Positions 6,704 through 14,186 of a stretch of DNA of 20,778 bases are shown piece by piece. Source of the DNA: Candidatus Nitrosopumilus sp. (GTDB taxonomy: Archaea > Thermoproteota > Nitrososphaeria > Nitrososphaerales > Nitrosopumilaceae). The notes beneath the pieces are model-generated. The model saw nothing but the letters and a program-made list of their open reading frames with translations. It had not been told where the DNA came from and made no database searches. The position numbers were made by a program, and so were the translations under genes. The stretch covers positions 1 through 20,778 of the forward strand of contig JABDOO010000144.1 in the NCBI GenBank assembly GCA_013043295.1. Reading direction: 5' to 3'. Within the stretch, counting starts at the first letter, position 1; each line of letters opens with the position of its first letter.

Positions 6704-6955
6704 TTGGCAGTAAAAAAGAAAACAACAAAAAGAAAAGCACCAAAAAAGAAGGCTGCACCAAAAAAGAAGGCTGCACCAAAAAAGAAAGCAACTAAATCAA
6801 AAGCTAAGAAACCAGCATTTGGTGGATATGCAATCAGTTTTGCAGGTAGATCTGAAACTGTAGAACAAGTATTTGGTAAAAAACCAATTGCACCAAGTGA
6901 AATGACTAAAAAGATTTGGGCATTTGTGAAATCAAAAAGCCTCTCTAATCGTTAA
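6704..6955 (+). CDS. Lysine-rich small protein with partial SWIB-like end
   Basis: An 83-residue protein with two parts. Residues 1-39 are a lysine/alanine/proline tail with three copies of the APKKKA unit, encoded by a tandem 18-bp repeat, like histone H1 tails. Residues 40-83 are folded-looking and end with APSEMTKKIWAFVKSKSLSN. That end resembles the second half of the SWIB/MDM2 domain, where the usual pattern is a tryptophan helix followed by YIK-x-x-x-LQ. The whole SWIB domain is about twice as long, so the match is partial. The likely role is nucleic-acid binding or chromosome organisation; this is inference from charge and the weak domain match. The start is TTG, supported by an upstream TATA-like box; no ATG is available. 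Confidence 0.7.
   Translation: MAVKKKTTKRKAPKKKAAPKKKAAPKKKATKSKAKKPAFGGYAISFAGRSETVEQVFGKKPIAPSEMTKKIWAFVKSKSLSNR
6737..6790 (+). repeat. Three tandem 18-bp repeats coding KKAAP units
   Basis: GCACCAAAAAAGAAGGCT is repeated at 6737 and 6755, with a third copy at 6773-6790 differing at its last bases. It encodes the APKKKA units of the basic tail. Near-identity at the DNA level points to recent slippage or expansion. Confidence 0.85.
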
Positions 6956-6962
6956 ACCAATT

Positions 6963-6982
6963 GTTAACGAATCATCGTTAAC
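6963..6982. terminator. Perfect 8-bp hairpin after the lysine-rich gene
   Basis: GTTAACGA (6963-6970) and TCGTTAAC (6975-6982) are perfect inverted repeats around ATCA, starting 7 bp after the stop codon and followed by T-rich DNA. It could terminate the upstream gene or be an operator for the hemerythrin-like gene downstream. Confidence 0.4.
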
Positions 6983-7020
6983 TAATTTCTATATTTTAAT
7001 TATTTTTGTTTAAATGAAGA

Positions 7021-7033
7021 AGATATAGATATT
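7021..7033 (+). promoter_or_regulatory. TATA-like box for the hemerythrin-like gene
   Basis: AGATATAGATATT is centred about 27 nt upstream of the ATG at 7054, the expected spacing for a leaderless archaeal promoter. Confidence 0.4.
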
Positions 7034-7053
7034 GGATTTTATTTTAAATTATT

Positions 7054-7611
7054 ATGTCAACTTCATCATTAAGACGCGATCATGAATTAATAGAAAAAGT
7101 AATCAAAGCCATGGAATCTACCATTCAATTACTAAATGATGGTAAACAAATTCCAGAATCAATTTTACTACCTGTAATTGATTTTTCAAAAAACTTTACA
7201 GATGTTTGTCACCATAGCAAAGAAGAAAAATCATTATTTCCAGCTTTAGAGCAAGCTGGATTACCTACGAATATGGGACCTATAGCTATGATGCTAATTG
7301 ATCATCAACGCTCAAGAGAAATTGGCACTGAAATGGAAGCATCTGCTAAAGAATATCTATCATCTGGTGATTCCACAAAATTAGTTAGTGACATGCAACA
7401 ATATGTTGAACATATTACTGAACATTTATGGAAAGAGAATAACAAATTATTCATGATGGCAGAAGCAAGATTACAATATGTTTCTGAAAAAGTTGATACT
7501 GAATTAAAGGAAATTGAACAAACTAAACTTGATGAGCTTGGTAAGACAAGAGAACATTATGAGCAATTAGCTGAAAATCTTACAAAAGATGTTTCGCAAC
7601 AGAGAAAATAG
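7054..7611 (+). CDS. Hemerythrin-like (HHE cation-binding) protein
   Basis: A 185-residue protein with a four-helix HHE/hemerythrin fold over residues 5-140. Candidate di-iron ligands are H10 (RRDHELIEK), H53/H54 with E57 or E58 (CHHSKEEKSLFPAL), H84 (LIDHQRSRE), and H120, H124 and E128 (EHITEHLWKEN). The complete ligand spacing supports an iron or oxygen/NO-binding role. The last 45 residues form a charged helix, probably a coiled coil, which is longer than the minimal domain. The protein has no membrane segment. The downstream acidic protein starts 2 bp after the stop, so the two are likely co-expressed. The exact function (oxygen, NO or iron handling) cannot be told from the sequence. Confidence 0.88.
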   Translation: MSTSSLRRDHELIEKVIKAMESTIQLLNDGKQIPESILLPVIDFSKNFTDVCHHSKEEKSLFPALEQAGLPTNMGPIAMMLIDHQRSREIGTEMEASAKEYLSSGDSTKLVSDMQQYVEHITEHLWKENNKLFMMAEARLQYVSEKVDTELKEIEQTKLDELGKTREHYEQLAENLTKDVSQQRK

Positions 7612-7613
7612 CA

Positions 7614-7916
7614 TTGGCTCATAGTATTTTTGGTCAGGTTTTAGCCGTTAGAAAATTTGTCAATGGAGATATCGAAGTCGATTTTTATCACGATGAGAAA
7701 ATTACTGAGTATAGATATTCATCAGATACCAGCCGCCTGGGCAATTTTCCTAAAGAATTAATTGAAAATTTGGCTTCAACATTGGCTACTGATATTTGCA
7801 TTGAAATTTTCTTTGGAGATGATGGCAATCCTACATACGTTGAACTTGAAGAATGTGATGATGAAGATGATTCTGAAGAAGAGGAAGAATTTGATGAGGA
7901 TAATCCTGAAGAATAG
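7614..7916 (+). CDS. Small protein with strongly acidic C-terminal tail
   Basis: A 100-residue protein that I do not recognise. Residues 1-75 look like a small beta-rich domain (IFGQVLAVRKFVNGDIEVDF and similar strands), followed by a short helix. Residues 78-100 are almost all Asp/Glu. The gene starts with TTG at 7614, 2 bp after the hemerythrin-like gene's stop, with no alternative ATG nearby, so the two probably form one transcript. Acidic tails of this kind are seen on nucleic-acid mimics and on proteins that bind basic partners; whether it contacts the lysine-rich protein encoded just upstream is speculation. It ends convergently 25 bp from the aldehyde dehydrogenase gene. Confidence 0.7.
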   Translation: MAHSIFGQVLAVRKFVNGDIEVDFYHDEKITEYRYSSDTSRLGNFPKELIENLASTLATDICIEIFFGDDGNPTYVELEECDDEDDSEEEEEFDEDNPEE

Positions 7917-7941
7917 TACAGTCTAAAGATGAAGAAATAAT

Positions 7942-9333
7942 TTATTCCACATAATGATGATGTGTCAAATTATCATAAAATCTAACTGATTTCAAATTTA
8001 CAAATTCTAGCATACCATATCTGGATAACTCCCTACCAAATCCACTATGCTTAATTCCTCCAAATGGGATTCGTGGGTCTGAGATTACTACATTATTAAC
8101 ACTGACAATTCCTGATTCAATTCTTCTTGACATTTTATCTGCTTTAGCAAGATCCTTTGTCCAAATACTTGCACCTAAACCAAATTCACTTTCATTAGCT
8201 AATTTCACTGCTTCACTCTCATTTTCAACAATTGTAATTGGAGCTACTGGTCCAAAAGTTTCCTCTTGTGCTATTCTCATATTTGATTTTATATTTTTCA
8301 ATATTGTTGGTTTATAGAAGAATCCCTTACCTTCAATTTGAGAACCTCCTAGAAGTACCTCTGCCCCTTTTTCTTTAGCATCATCAACAATTCCAGAAAT
8401 TGTTTCAAAACCACCTTTACTTGATAACGGTCCAATATCTGTTTCAATTGACATAGGATCCCCAATTTTGAGTTGAGATGCTTTTTTAATAAATAATTCA
8501 ATAAATTCATCTGCAATATTTTTTCCAACAAAGAATCTTTTTGATGCTACACAGCTCTGACCACAATTGATGAATCTTCCTTTTACAGCTCCTTCTGCAG
8601 CTTTTTCAATAATTGCATCGTCTAATACTATGAAAGGATCACTACCACCTAATTCTAATACACATTTTTTTAGATTCTTGGCTGCTCTTTCTCCTACTTT
8701 TGCACCAGCATTTGTACTACCAGTAAAAGTTACAGCATTTACATCTGAATCAATAAGATGATTTGCAGATTCTACACTTCCCACTACTGTTTGAAAAATT
8801 CCGTCTGGGATCCCAGATTCAGTAAATGCTTTTTCAATTTCAATTCCTGATTGCATTGTTACTCTTGATGGTTTCATAACTATGACATTTCCTGCCATTA
8901 AACAAGGAGCTGCAAATCTTAATGCTTGCCAATAAGGAAAATTCCATGGCATAATTGAGCCTATTACACCCAGTGGTTCAAAAGTGAGAAAACTCTTTCT
9001 AGCATCTGTGTTTAATACTTCATCAGAAAGAAAACTATCTCCATGATCTGCATAAAATTCTAAAGCCCATGCACATTTTTCAATCTCTCCAATGGATTCT
9101 TTGAGAGGTTTACCCATTTCTGATGTAGCTACAGTTGCAAGTTTTGTTTTGTTTTTCTTTAGATATTCTACTAAATTGTAAATGTAACTTCTTCGTTTCT
9201 CATAATCTTTCTTCCATTCTGGATATGCTCTCTTTGCTTTTCCTACTAAATCAAAAACCTGATTTTTATCCATTGGAGAATAATCTGTAATGTTTTCACC
9301 TGTAGCTGGATTTACTGTAGTGATTTGACTCAA
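7942..9333 (-). CDS. Aldehyde dehydrogenase, succinate-semialdehyde type
   Basis: A 463-residue NAD(P)-dependent aldehyde dehydrogenase with all catalytic elements. N131 is in MPWNFPYW, the cofactor lysine is K154 in MKPSRVT, the Rossmann glycine motif is FTGSTNAG (203-210), the general base is E227 in LELGGSDP, the nucleophile is C261 in GQSCVAS, and the cofactor glutamate is in EETFGPVAP. The start ITTVNPATGENI and the ending PFGGIKHSGFGRE are typical of the succinate-semialdehyde dehydrogenase group. In ammonia-oxidising archaea succinic semialdehyde is an intermediate of the 3-hydroxypropionate/4-hydroxybutyrate cycle, so a role in that carbon metabolism is plausible, but specificity cannot be assigned from motifs. 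The start is TTG at 9333. It is the downstream, separate unit of the minus-strand block. Confidence 0.9.
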   Translation of the reverse strand: MSQITTVNPATGENITDYSPMDKNQVFDLVGKAKRAYPEWKKDYEKRRSYIYNLVEYLKKNKTKLATVATSEMGKPLKESIGEIEKCAWALEFYADHGDSFLSDEVLNTDARKSFLTFEPLGVIGSIMPWNFPYWQALRFAAPCLMAGNVIVMKPSRVTMQSGIEIEKAFTESGIPDGIFQTVVGSVESANHLIDSDVNAVTFTGSTNAGAKVGERAAKNLKKCVLELGGSDPFIVLDDAIIEKAAEGAVKGRFINCGQSCVASKRFFVGKNIADEFIELFIKKASQLKIGDPMSIETDIGPLSSKGGFETISGIVDDAKEKGAEVLLGGSQIEGKGFFYKPTILKNIKSNMRIAQEETFGPVAPITIVENESEAVKLANESEFGLGASIWTKDLAKADKMSRRIESGIVSVNNVVISDPRIPFGGIKHSGFGRELSRYGMLEFVNLKSVRFYDNLTHHHYVE

Positions 9334-9412
9334 GGATTTTACGAAGGTTTTCTCCTATTTATTCTAGTAACCCAATTTACTGTTTTTTATTTAAAAAATC
9401 TTCAAAAATTAA

Positions 9413-9928
9413 TCAAAAAGTTTGTTGCATGTCTTTTTTTATTTCATCAATTTTCTTTTGGTATGCCTTTTTAGATTTATCATTCTTTTTTAGGTTCAAA
9501 ACATTTTGACAATATGGACACTTGAACATACCATCAAGTGCATTTTCAAATGTAACTCTGGGACAATCTTCATTACCACAGTGGTAGAAATCTGATGCAT
9601 TTTCATAATCTAATCTTTGCTGTAATCTTTCATCAATTTTCTTCTTCTGATTTTCAATAAAATGCTCAACTTCTTCTCTTCTGGTTCTCCATCTATACAC
9701 AAACCATCCTTTTCTTTCATCTTTTACTCTAATTCCTGTAATTAGCGATTTACCAAATAGATCATACAATACTTTTCTTACCATGTTAATTCTCAGACCT
9801 GTAGAACTAGCAATTTCTTCATCAGTAGCATCTTCAGCTTTTAGGAGAGATCTTGCCACTTTGAGGTATTCATCTCCTCCAATCATTGAAGCAATTCTTA
9901 CAAAAGGATCTTCGTATTTGTCTACCAA
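9413..9928 (-). CDS. tfe: Transcription initiation factor E alpha (TFE)
   Basis: Archaeal TFE stabilises open promoter complexes of RNA polymerase with TBP and TFB. The 171-residue protein has the expected two domains. The N-terminal winged helix (about 8-88) includes ATDEEIASSTGLRINMVRKV and the aromatic wing GWFVYRWR. A linker helix follows, then a C-terminal zinc ribbon with C117, C122, C137 and C140 (YHCGNEDCP and FKCPYC). Length and all four zinc cysteines match the family. The start is TTG at 9928, 26 bp after the upstream tRNA methyltransferase gene, so the two are likely co-transcribed. The short lysine-rich C-terminal extension after the ribbon is seen in some archaeal versions. Confidence 0.95.
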   Translation of the reverse strand: MVDKYEDPFVRIASMIGGDEYLKVARSLLKAEDATDEEIASSTGLRINMVRKVLYDLFGKSLITGIRVKDERKGWFVYRWRTRREEVEHFIENQKKKIDERLQQRLDYENASDFYHCGNEDCPRVTFENALDGMFKCPYCQNVLNLKKNDKSKKAYQKKIDEIKKDMQQTF

Positions 9929-9954
9929 CTCTAATGACTCCTAATTTTCTACTA

Positions 9955-10488
9955 TTAATCCCTTGTTTCTACCACTTGCACATTTTTGCCTTTTTTGGTG
10001 GGAATGATCTTTCTTTTTGCATCTGGAAACTCTTTTTCAAATTGTTTTCCTTCTTGTATACGATCTAAAAGAATTGCTAAAGCGCTAATCTCTGAATGAG
10101 GTTGATTTCCTACTCCTACATTATAATCTGCCAATTCATAAATCTCTCTTGGAACCTTTTCAGCCCCCACTACAATCAATAGATTATCTTCAACACGAAT
10201 TTTTTCTTGAGCATCATTGATTTTTTCACCATACATTGAAAGATGAACTATTTTGAATCCCTCGTCTTTTTTCTTTTTTACAATTGGTTTCCATTTTTCA
10301 ATAAACTCAACTTCAAAATTTCCTCCCCAAGTGGTGTTTATCTTTTCAATTGTATCTTTGATTTCTGGATTGATCTCAGTCATATAGATTCGTTCTGCAC
10401 CAAATCCTCTAGAAACGAGAGCAACATGTGTTGTTACTCTATCATCTCTAACCAGGCGTTGTCCAATCCGAACTACTTCAATTACCAA
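9955..10488 (-). CDS. trm56: tRNA (cytidine-56-2'-O)-methyltransferase aTrm56
   Basis: A SPOUT-class methyltransferase that 2'-O-methylates C56 in the T loop of archaeal tRNAs using S-adenosylmethionine. The 177-residue protein starts with VVRIGQRLVRDDRVTTHVAL, the family's N-terminal hallmark, followed by SRGFGAERIY. The trefoil-knot SAM site is marked by LLIVVGAEKVPREIYELAD and NVGVGNQPHSEISALAILLD, where GNQPHSE is diagnostic of aTrm56. The start is TTG at 10488, which overlaps the end of the HflX gene by 11 bp. The overlap and the short gap to TFE indicate one transcript from HflX through TFE. Confidence 0.94.
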   Translation of the reverse strand: MVIEVVRIGQRLVRDDRVTTHVALVSRGFGAERIYMTEINPEIKDTIEKINTTWGGNFEVEFIEKWKPIVKKKKDEGFKIVHLSMYGEKINDAQEKIRVEDNLLIVVGAEKVPREIYELADYNVGVGNQPHSEISALAILLDRIQEGKQFEKEFPDAKRKIIPTKKGKNVQVVETRD

Positions 10489-11599
10489 ATGTTTTTTCTG
10501 CTCCTGCTAATTTGTTATTTGTTGGTTTATGAAAATTCTGACTTTCTATAATTTCCTTAATTAGATCTTTAAGTTGAGGAATATTTTTTCCAGTTTTTGC
10601 AGATACTGAAATTACCTTTTTATTTTCATTCAAATTGAGGAATGTAATTTTTCTCTTTATCTCTTCATCGTCTAATAAATCTGATTTATTCAGAGCAAAA
10701 ACTACTTTATTTTGTTCTACTCCTAACTCACTTAATGTTCTCATACAACTAGAAAATTTCTTTTTCAGTTCAGTAATTGAATCATTAATATCAATGACTA
10801 GAATAATTACATCAGTATGTATCAATTCTTCTAATGTGGATTTGAATGCATCAATCATATACGCAGGTAATTTACTGATAAAACCAACTGTATCTGCAAT
10901 CAAAAATGGTTCTTGATTAATCATCAATCTTCTAGTTGTTGTTGTAAGTGTTGTAAACAATTCTTTACTTTGAGTTCTTGTCTCACCAGTAGCTTTGTTG
11001 AACAATGTTGTTTTTCCAGCAGAAGTATATCCAGCAAGTGATATTGTCTTAAATCCCATTCTCTTTCTTCCTTGTCTATGAAGCTCTCTTTGTTTTCCAG
11101 CCTTTTCCAGCTTTGATTTTATGGTCTGCATTCTATGTTTGATGTCATTATAATACACATCAACCTCAAATTTTCCTATTCCCATAAATCCAGGCTGCTC
11201 TCCCATGTTAGCAAGTCTAACTTTCTCTTTGGCTCTTGCCATTTCATATCTTAATTGCGCTAATTTTACTTGTAATTTTGATTCTGCACTTGATGCTCTG
11301 CTTTCAAAAATCTCAAGAATTAATGCCTCTCTATCTAGAACTTCTCTGTGTAATACTGTAGCAAGATTATAGTTTTGACTTGGTTTTAGAATCTCATCAT
11401 ATATGATAACATCTGGTCTTAATTTTTCTGATATCTCTTCTAATTGTTCTAAAACCCCTCCACTGATGCCATACTTTGGTTTTTGTAGATAATTTTGTCT
11501 TATCACGTGAACTACACTATAACCTGCAGCATCACACAATCCTTTGGCTTCATTTACCGAGTCTTCTTGATCATATGTGATTAAAATTGCAGAATTCAT
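10478..11599 (-). CDS. hflX: HflX-family ribosome-associated GTPase
   Basis: A 373-residue Obg-HflX superfamily GTPase. Residues 1-90 form the HflX N-terminal domain, and 95-180 the long coiled-coil linker (ESKLQVKLAQLRYEMARAKE) with the conserved GxGE-like segment near GFMGIGKFEVD. The G domain begins at 184: Walker A is AGYTSAGKTTLFN (189-201), switch I lies around TTLTTTTRR, G3 is DTVGFISKLP (236-245), and G4 is NKSD (304-307). HflX proteins bind and split or rescue ribosomes in bacteria. The archaeal members are less studied. The gene ends overlapping aTrm56 by 11 bp, linking it to RNA-related genes. The family is certain; the exact archaeal role is inferred. Confidence 0.94.
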   Translation of the reverse strand: MNSAILITYDQEDSVNEAKGLCDAAGYSVVHVIRQNYLQKPKYGISGGVLEQLEEISEKLRPDVIIYDEILKPSQNYNLATVLHREVLDREALILEIFESRASSAESKLQVKLAQLRYEMARAKEKVRLANMGEQPGFMGIGKFEVDVYYNDIKHRMQTIKSKLEKAGKQRELHRQGRKRMGFKTISLAGYTSAGKTTLFNKATGETRTQSKELFTTLTTTTRRLMINQEPFLIADTVGFISKLPAYMIDAFKSTLEELIHTDVIILVIDINDSITELKKKFSSCMRTLSELGVEQNKVVFALNKSDLLDDEEIKRKITFLNLNENKKVISVSAKTGKNIPQLKDLIKEIIESQNFHKPTNNKLAGAEKTFGN

Positions 11600-11656
11600 A
11601 CTAATTCAGTTGTTTATTAGAATCTAAGATAATTGTATTGGACATGTTTTAGGAAA

Positions 11657-12703
11657 TCAATCAGATTTTTTCAGAGTTTTTTCAATATTCATATTCAGCA
11701 CAATTTCGGCTATATCACTAGCATATTCAGAAATTCTTCGAATATTTTCAGTCATTCTCCTAACCCTGTAAATCTCTTCATCATCTTTTAATGATTTTGC
11801 AGCATCTCTCACTTTCTTCTCATATTTTGTAATTTCATCAATTTTTGTAATTGTCTTTTCTGCCTGATTATAATCTTCTTTGAATAATGCTAGACATGAG
11901 TCATCTAGAGTAGATAAGCAAAACTCATTCATTTCTTGCAATTTTTTTAAAATATCTTTTTTTACAGGCTTTTTGAATTCAATCAGATCTTTGGCAATAA
12001 ATGCTGCATGATCCCCCGTTCTCTCAATATTTTTTACAATCAATCTGTATCCTAAACAATTTCTAGCATTTCTGAAACCCATCTCTTTGAGCATATGCTC
12101 ATTTTGAATTGCAATCTTTAATTGTCGAATAATATAAAATCCAAACCTATCAACTTCATCATCTGTATTAATGACTTCTTGTGCTAATTCTAAATTGTTC
12201 TCTTGAACTGCCAAAATTGCATCACTAGACATTGATTTTGCTAAGTGAATCATACGTTTGAAGGCACCATCTACTGATAATTCTAATAAATTGACCAGTA
12301 CTTGTACTGTAATCCCCCCACTAGAGTCTGCAATAATTTCAGAACCCATCAGCATTCGTTTTACTGCTTCTTTCACTGTGTTTCTTTGGTGTGCATTTAA
12401 TCTTCCATTTTTTGGTTTGACAATAATTGTTTTAAATCCTAAAAAGTACAATGAAATTAATTTTCTAACAATTACTGATGCTTCCTCTTCTCCCTCAATC
12501 TCAATTACGGCATCCTCTTTTTTCTGTGTTCTAGTTTCAAATTTTGGAGGATAAAGCTCTAATGTTGATGAACCCTTTCTTACCATCCTAATTTGATCTC
12601 CTTGTTTAAGCCCTAATTCCATTATCCATTGTTTTGGTAAAGAAACAATGTATGATGATTTCCCAGTAAATTGAATTTTTCTAGTCTCTTCTCCCTCTGT
12701 CAT
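11657..12703 (-). CDS. AbrB-PhoU domain phosphate uptake regulator
   Basis: A 348-residue protein of two parts. Residues 5-50 form an AbrB/SpoVT swapped-hairpin DNA-binding domain (RKIQFTGKSSYIVSLPKQWI, then LGLKQGDQIRMV). Residues about 115-340 form tandem PhoU three-helix bundles, with ERTGDHAAFIAKDLIEF and RRISEYASDIAEIVLNMN carrying the conserved acidic/metal-binding positions. This AbrB-PhoU fusion is common in archaea, where it probably regulates phosphate transport. No phosphate transporter genes are adjacent, so the target cannot be read from context. An upstream TATA-like element about 26 nt from the ATG fits a leaderless transcript. It faces away from the PUA/NAC genes. Confidence 0.9.
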   Translation of the reverse strand: MTEGEETRKIQFTGKSSYIVSLPKQWIMELGLKQGDQIRMVRKGSSTLELYPPKFETRTQKKEDAVIEIEGEEEASVIVRKLISLYFLGFKTIIVKPKNGRLNAHQRNTVKEAVKRMLMGSEIIADSSGGITVQVLVNLLELSVDGAFKRMIHLAKSMSSDAILAVQENNLELAQEVINTDDEVDRFGFYIIRQLKIAIQNEHMLKEMGFRNARNCLGYRLIVKNIERTGDHAAFIAKDLIEFKKPVKKDILKKLQEMNEFCLSTLDDSCLALFKEDYNQAEKTITKIDEITKYEKKVRDAAKSLKDDEEIYRVRRMTENIRRISEYASDIAEIVLNMNIEKTLKKSD

Positions 12704-12723
12704 AATCTAAAGGAAAAATTTTA

Positions 12724-12733
12724 TTCTATATAG
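12724..12733 (-). promoter_or_regulatory. TATA-like box for the PhoU-type regulator gene
   Basis: The minus strand reads CTATATAGAA here, centred about 26 nt upstream of the ATG at 12703. This is the best-looking minus-strand TATA element in the window. Confidence 0.45.
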
Positions 12734-12742
12734 ATTAATCGC

Positions 12743-12751
12743 TGTAATATA
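12743..12751 (+). promoter_or_regulatory. TATA-like box for the PUA-NAC gene pair
   Basis: TGTAATATA is centred about 41 nt before the ATG at 12789, giving a predicted leader of roughly 15 nt. A second AT-rich element (TAATATTTA at 12766) lies too close to the start. Confidence 0.3.
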
Positions 12752-12788
12752 GACTAGCATTGAACTAATATTTAGAAAAAATCTAGGT

Positions 12789-13268
12789 ATGAGTATGGAT
12801 CATATTCTGAAACTTCAGTATTCTTTGGATGCGTTGTATGGTAATGGAACATCAAAATTTTTACCAAAAGATCTTGAAATCACCTTTTCACGAAAAACCG
12901 GAAGAATAAGAACAGTATATCATGAAGGAAAACTACTTTGTACTTTAAGAATTGATGGAAGTTTAGCTATTACCACTCATTTTGCTCAGTTATTATTAAA
13001 AAATAAAAAATTTAGAGAAAACTGTATTGAAATAAATGCTGATGCAGCACCATTTGTGGAACAAGGTAGGTCAGTATTCTGTAAGCATGTAGTAACATGT
13101 GGAAAAAATGTACGTATTGCTTCAGACACTCCAGTTTTATTTAATGAACAAGTAATTGCCGTTGGAAGAGCAATTTTATCTTCAGAGATGATATCTGATT
13201 TTGATAGGGGCGTAGCCATTAAAGTCAGAGATAGTTTAAAAAGTCGCAATGAGGAAATAAAACCATGA
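12789..13268 (+). CDS. PUA-domain RNA-binding protein (arcTGT C-terminal type)
   Basis: A 159-residue protein. Residues 1-80 match the small domain that precedes PUA in archaeal tRNA-guanine transglycosylases (SKFLPKDLEITFSRKTGRIR, with a following histidine-rich strand). Residues 80-155 are the PUA fold: FVEQGRSVFCKHVVTC, a DTPVLFNEQVIAVGRAILSS strand pair, then FDRGVAIKVRDS. This is the C-terminal RNA-binding half of archaeosine transglycosylase (ArcTGT) without the catalytic barrel. Stand-alone versions may be one subunit of a split enzyme or an independent RNA-binding protein. The stop overlaps the NAC start by 4 bp, so the two are translationally coupled; that pairing also suggests a translation-linked role. 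An in-frame ATG at 12795 is a possible alternative start. Confidence 0.8.
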   Translation: MSMDHILKLQYSLDALYGNGTSKFLPKDLEITFSRKTGRIRTVYHEGKLLCTLRIDGSLAITTHFAQLLLKNKKFRENCIEINADAAPFVEQGRSVFCKHVVTCGKNVRIASDTPVLFNEQVIAVGRAILSSEMISDFDRGVAIKVRDSLKSRNEEIKP

Positions 13269-13606
13269 TGCGAGGAGGCAACCGCGAAATGCGAAGAATG
13301 ATGGATAAGATGGGTCTGGATATGAATGAATTATCAAATGTACAAGAGGTAATAATTAAAACCGATAAAAAAGAAATCATAATTTCAAAACCATCTGTTA
13401 CCGAAATGAAAGCAAAAGATAATTCTATTTTTACAGTAACAGCAGATAGTTATGAAGAAAGAGAATTAGAAGTTCCAATTTTCTCAGAAGAAGATATTCA
13501 GTTGGTTAGCCAACAAGCAGGGGTTGATGAAGAAAAAGCAAAAAGTGCTTTAGAAGAGGCTGGGGGCGATCTAGCCAGAGCAATATTGCTTTTAACTACA
13601 GGATAA
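13265..13606 (+). CDS. nac: Nascent polypeptide-associated complex (NAC) protein
   Basis: Archaeal NAC is a homodimeric chaperone that binds nascent chains at the ribosome exit tunnel, homologous to eukaryotic NAC alpha. The 113-residue protein has three parts: a basic N-terminal stretch (GGNREMRRMMDKMGLDMNEL) likely to bind rRNA, the beta-barrel NAC domain (about 20-70, with VQEVIIKTDKKEIIISKP), and a C-terminal UBA domain (about 75-112, IQLVSQQAGVDEEKAKSALE, then GGDLARAILLL). All are in the expected order and length. The start is the ATG at 13265, overlapping the PUA gene stop (ATGA), with a second ATG directly after it. It is followed by a T-rich stretch, so it probably ends the operon. 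Confidence 0.96.
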   Translation: MMRGGNREMRRMMDKMGLDMNELSNVQEVIIKTDKKEIIISKPSVTEMKAKDNSIFTVTADSYEERELEVPIFSEEDIQLVSQQAGVDEEKAKSALEEAGGDLARAILLLTTG

Positions 13607-13679
13607 TTTCTAGAATTTTCCCTTTTTTGTGCCTAAAAATGAATGATTTAAGTAATGGAATTATTAGATTTGTTGTATA

Positions 13680-14015
13680 ATGAGCAGTATGGCTGAATCA
13701 AAAGTTACAGGAATAATCAAATCTCTGAATGCTTTGGAAGATGATTTGGATTCATTAACCAGCAAGGTTGGGGATATGAAAAAACAACTATCTATGAAGG
13801 CTCAATCTGAAATTGATAATTTACTCGAGAAAACTAGAGAGATGGCCACCAAGGAAGCTGAAGTAATTATTAATGCATCCAAAGATAAAGCAAATGCTGA
13901 TTCTACAAAGATCGCTCAAGAAGGAGATGCAAAATTATCCGAAATTCAATCAAGTATTGATGCTAATTTTGATGAAGCAGTCAAACATGTAGTGTCAACT
14001 GTTTTGAAGGCATAA
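13680..14015 (+). CDS. Coiled-coil protein, A-type ATP synthase subunit H-like
   Basis: A 111-residue, largely helical protein of charged, alanine-rich sequence without membrane segments. It runs from a short N-terminal helix into a long helix (MKKQLSMKAQSEIDNLLEKT, then AEVIINASKDKANADSTKIA) with the alanine/lysine/glutamate spacing of a coiled coil. That plan resembles subunit H of the archaeal A-type ATP synthase, which pairs with subunit E to form the peripheral stalk. No other ATP synthase gene is in the window, so the assignment depends on composition and length and is moderate. A different coiled-coil protein remains possible. It has its own upstream AT-rich promoter region and is followed at once by the RuvC-like gene. 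Confidence 0.6.
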   Translation: MSSMAESKVTGIIKSLNALEDDLDSLTSKVGDMKKQLSMKAQSEIDNLLEKTREMATKEAEVIINASKDKANADSTKIAQEGDAKLSEIQSSIDANFDEAVKHVVSTVLKA

Positions 14016-14021
14016 ACCTAA

Positions 14022-14186
14022 ATTTCATATTCCGTTTCATCATTTATCGATCCCTTACATAATTCACGTATTGGAATTGCTACTACCTATGGTAAACCAT
14101 ACTATAGATTTTCAAATTATCTAAAAACCCTCAAACTGCCCTTTGATTCCATCCTACCTTCAGAAATACAGAATTATTCAGGTCAT
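14022..14186 (+). other. In-frame coding extension of the RuvC-like gene
   Basis: From 14022 to 14186 the frame of the RuvC-like gene stays open for 55 codons without any ATG, GTG or TTG, and its translation looks like a real protein (RIGIATTYGKPYYRF, then NYLKTLKLPFDSILPSEIQ). The upstream stop is TAA at 14019-14021. Either a rare start such as ATT at 14070 is used, or a sequence error or frameshift has removed the true start. Confidence 0.6.

Noticed and set aside
6737..6790. A CRISPR-like or mobile-element repeat
   Set aside because: The 18-bp units are tandem, without spacers, and lie in frame in a coding gene, so they are an internal coding repeat.
12258..12554. A 98-residue plus-strand frame inside the AbrB-PhoU gene
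   Set aside because: It is antisense to a secure gene and has no family features; it is a shadow of that gene.
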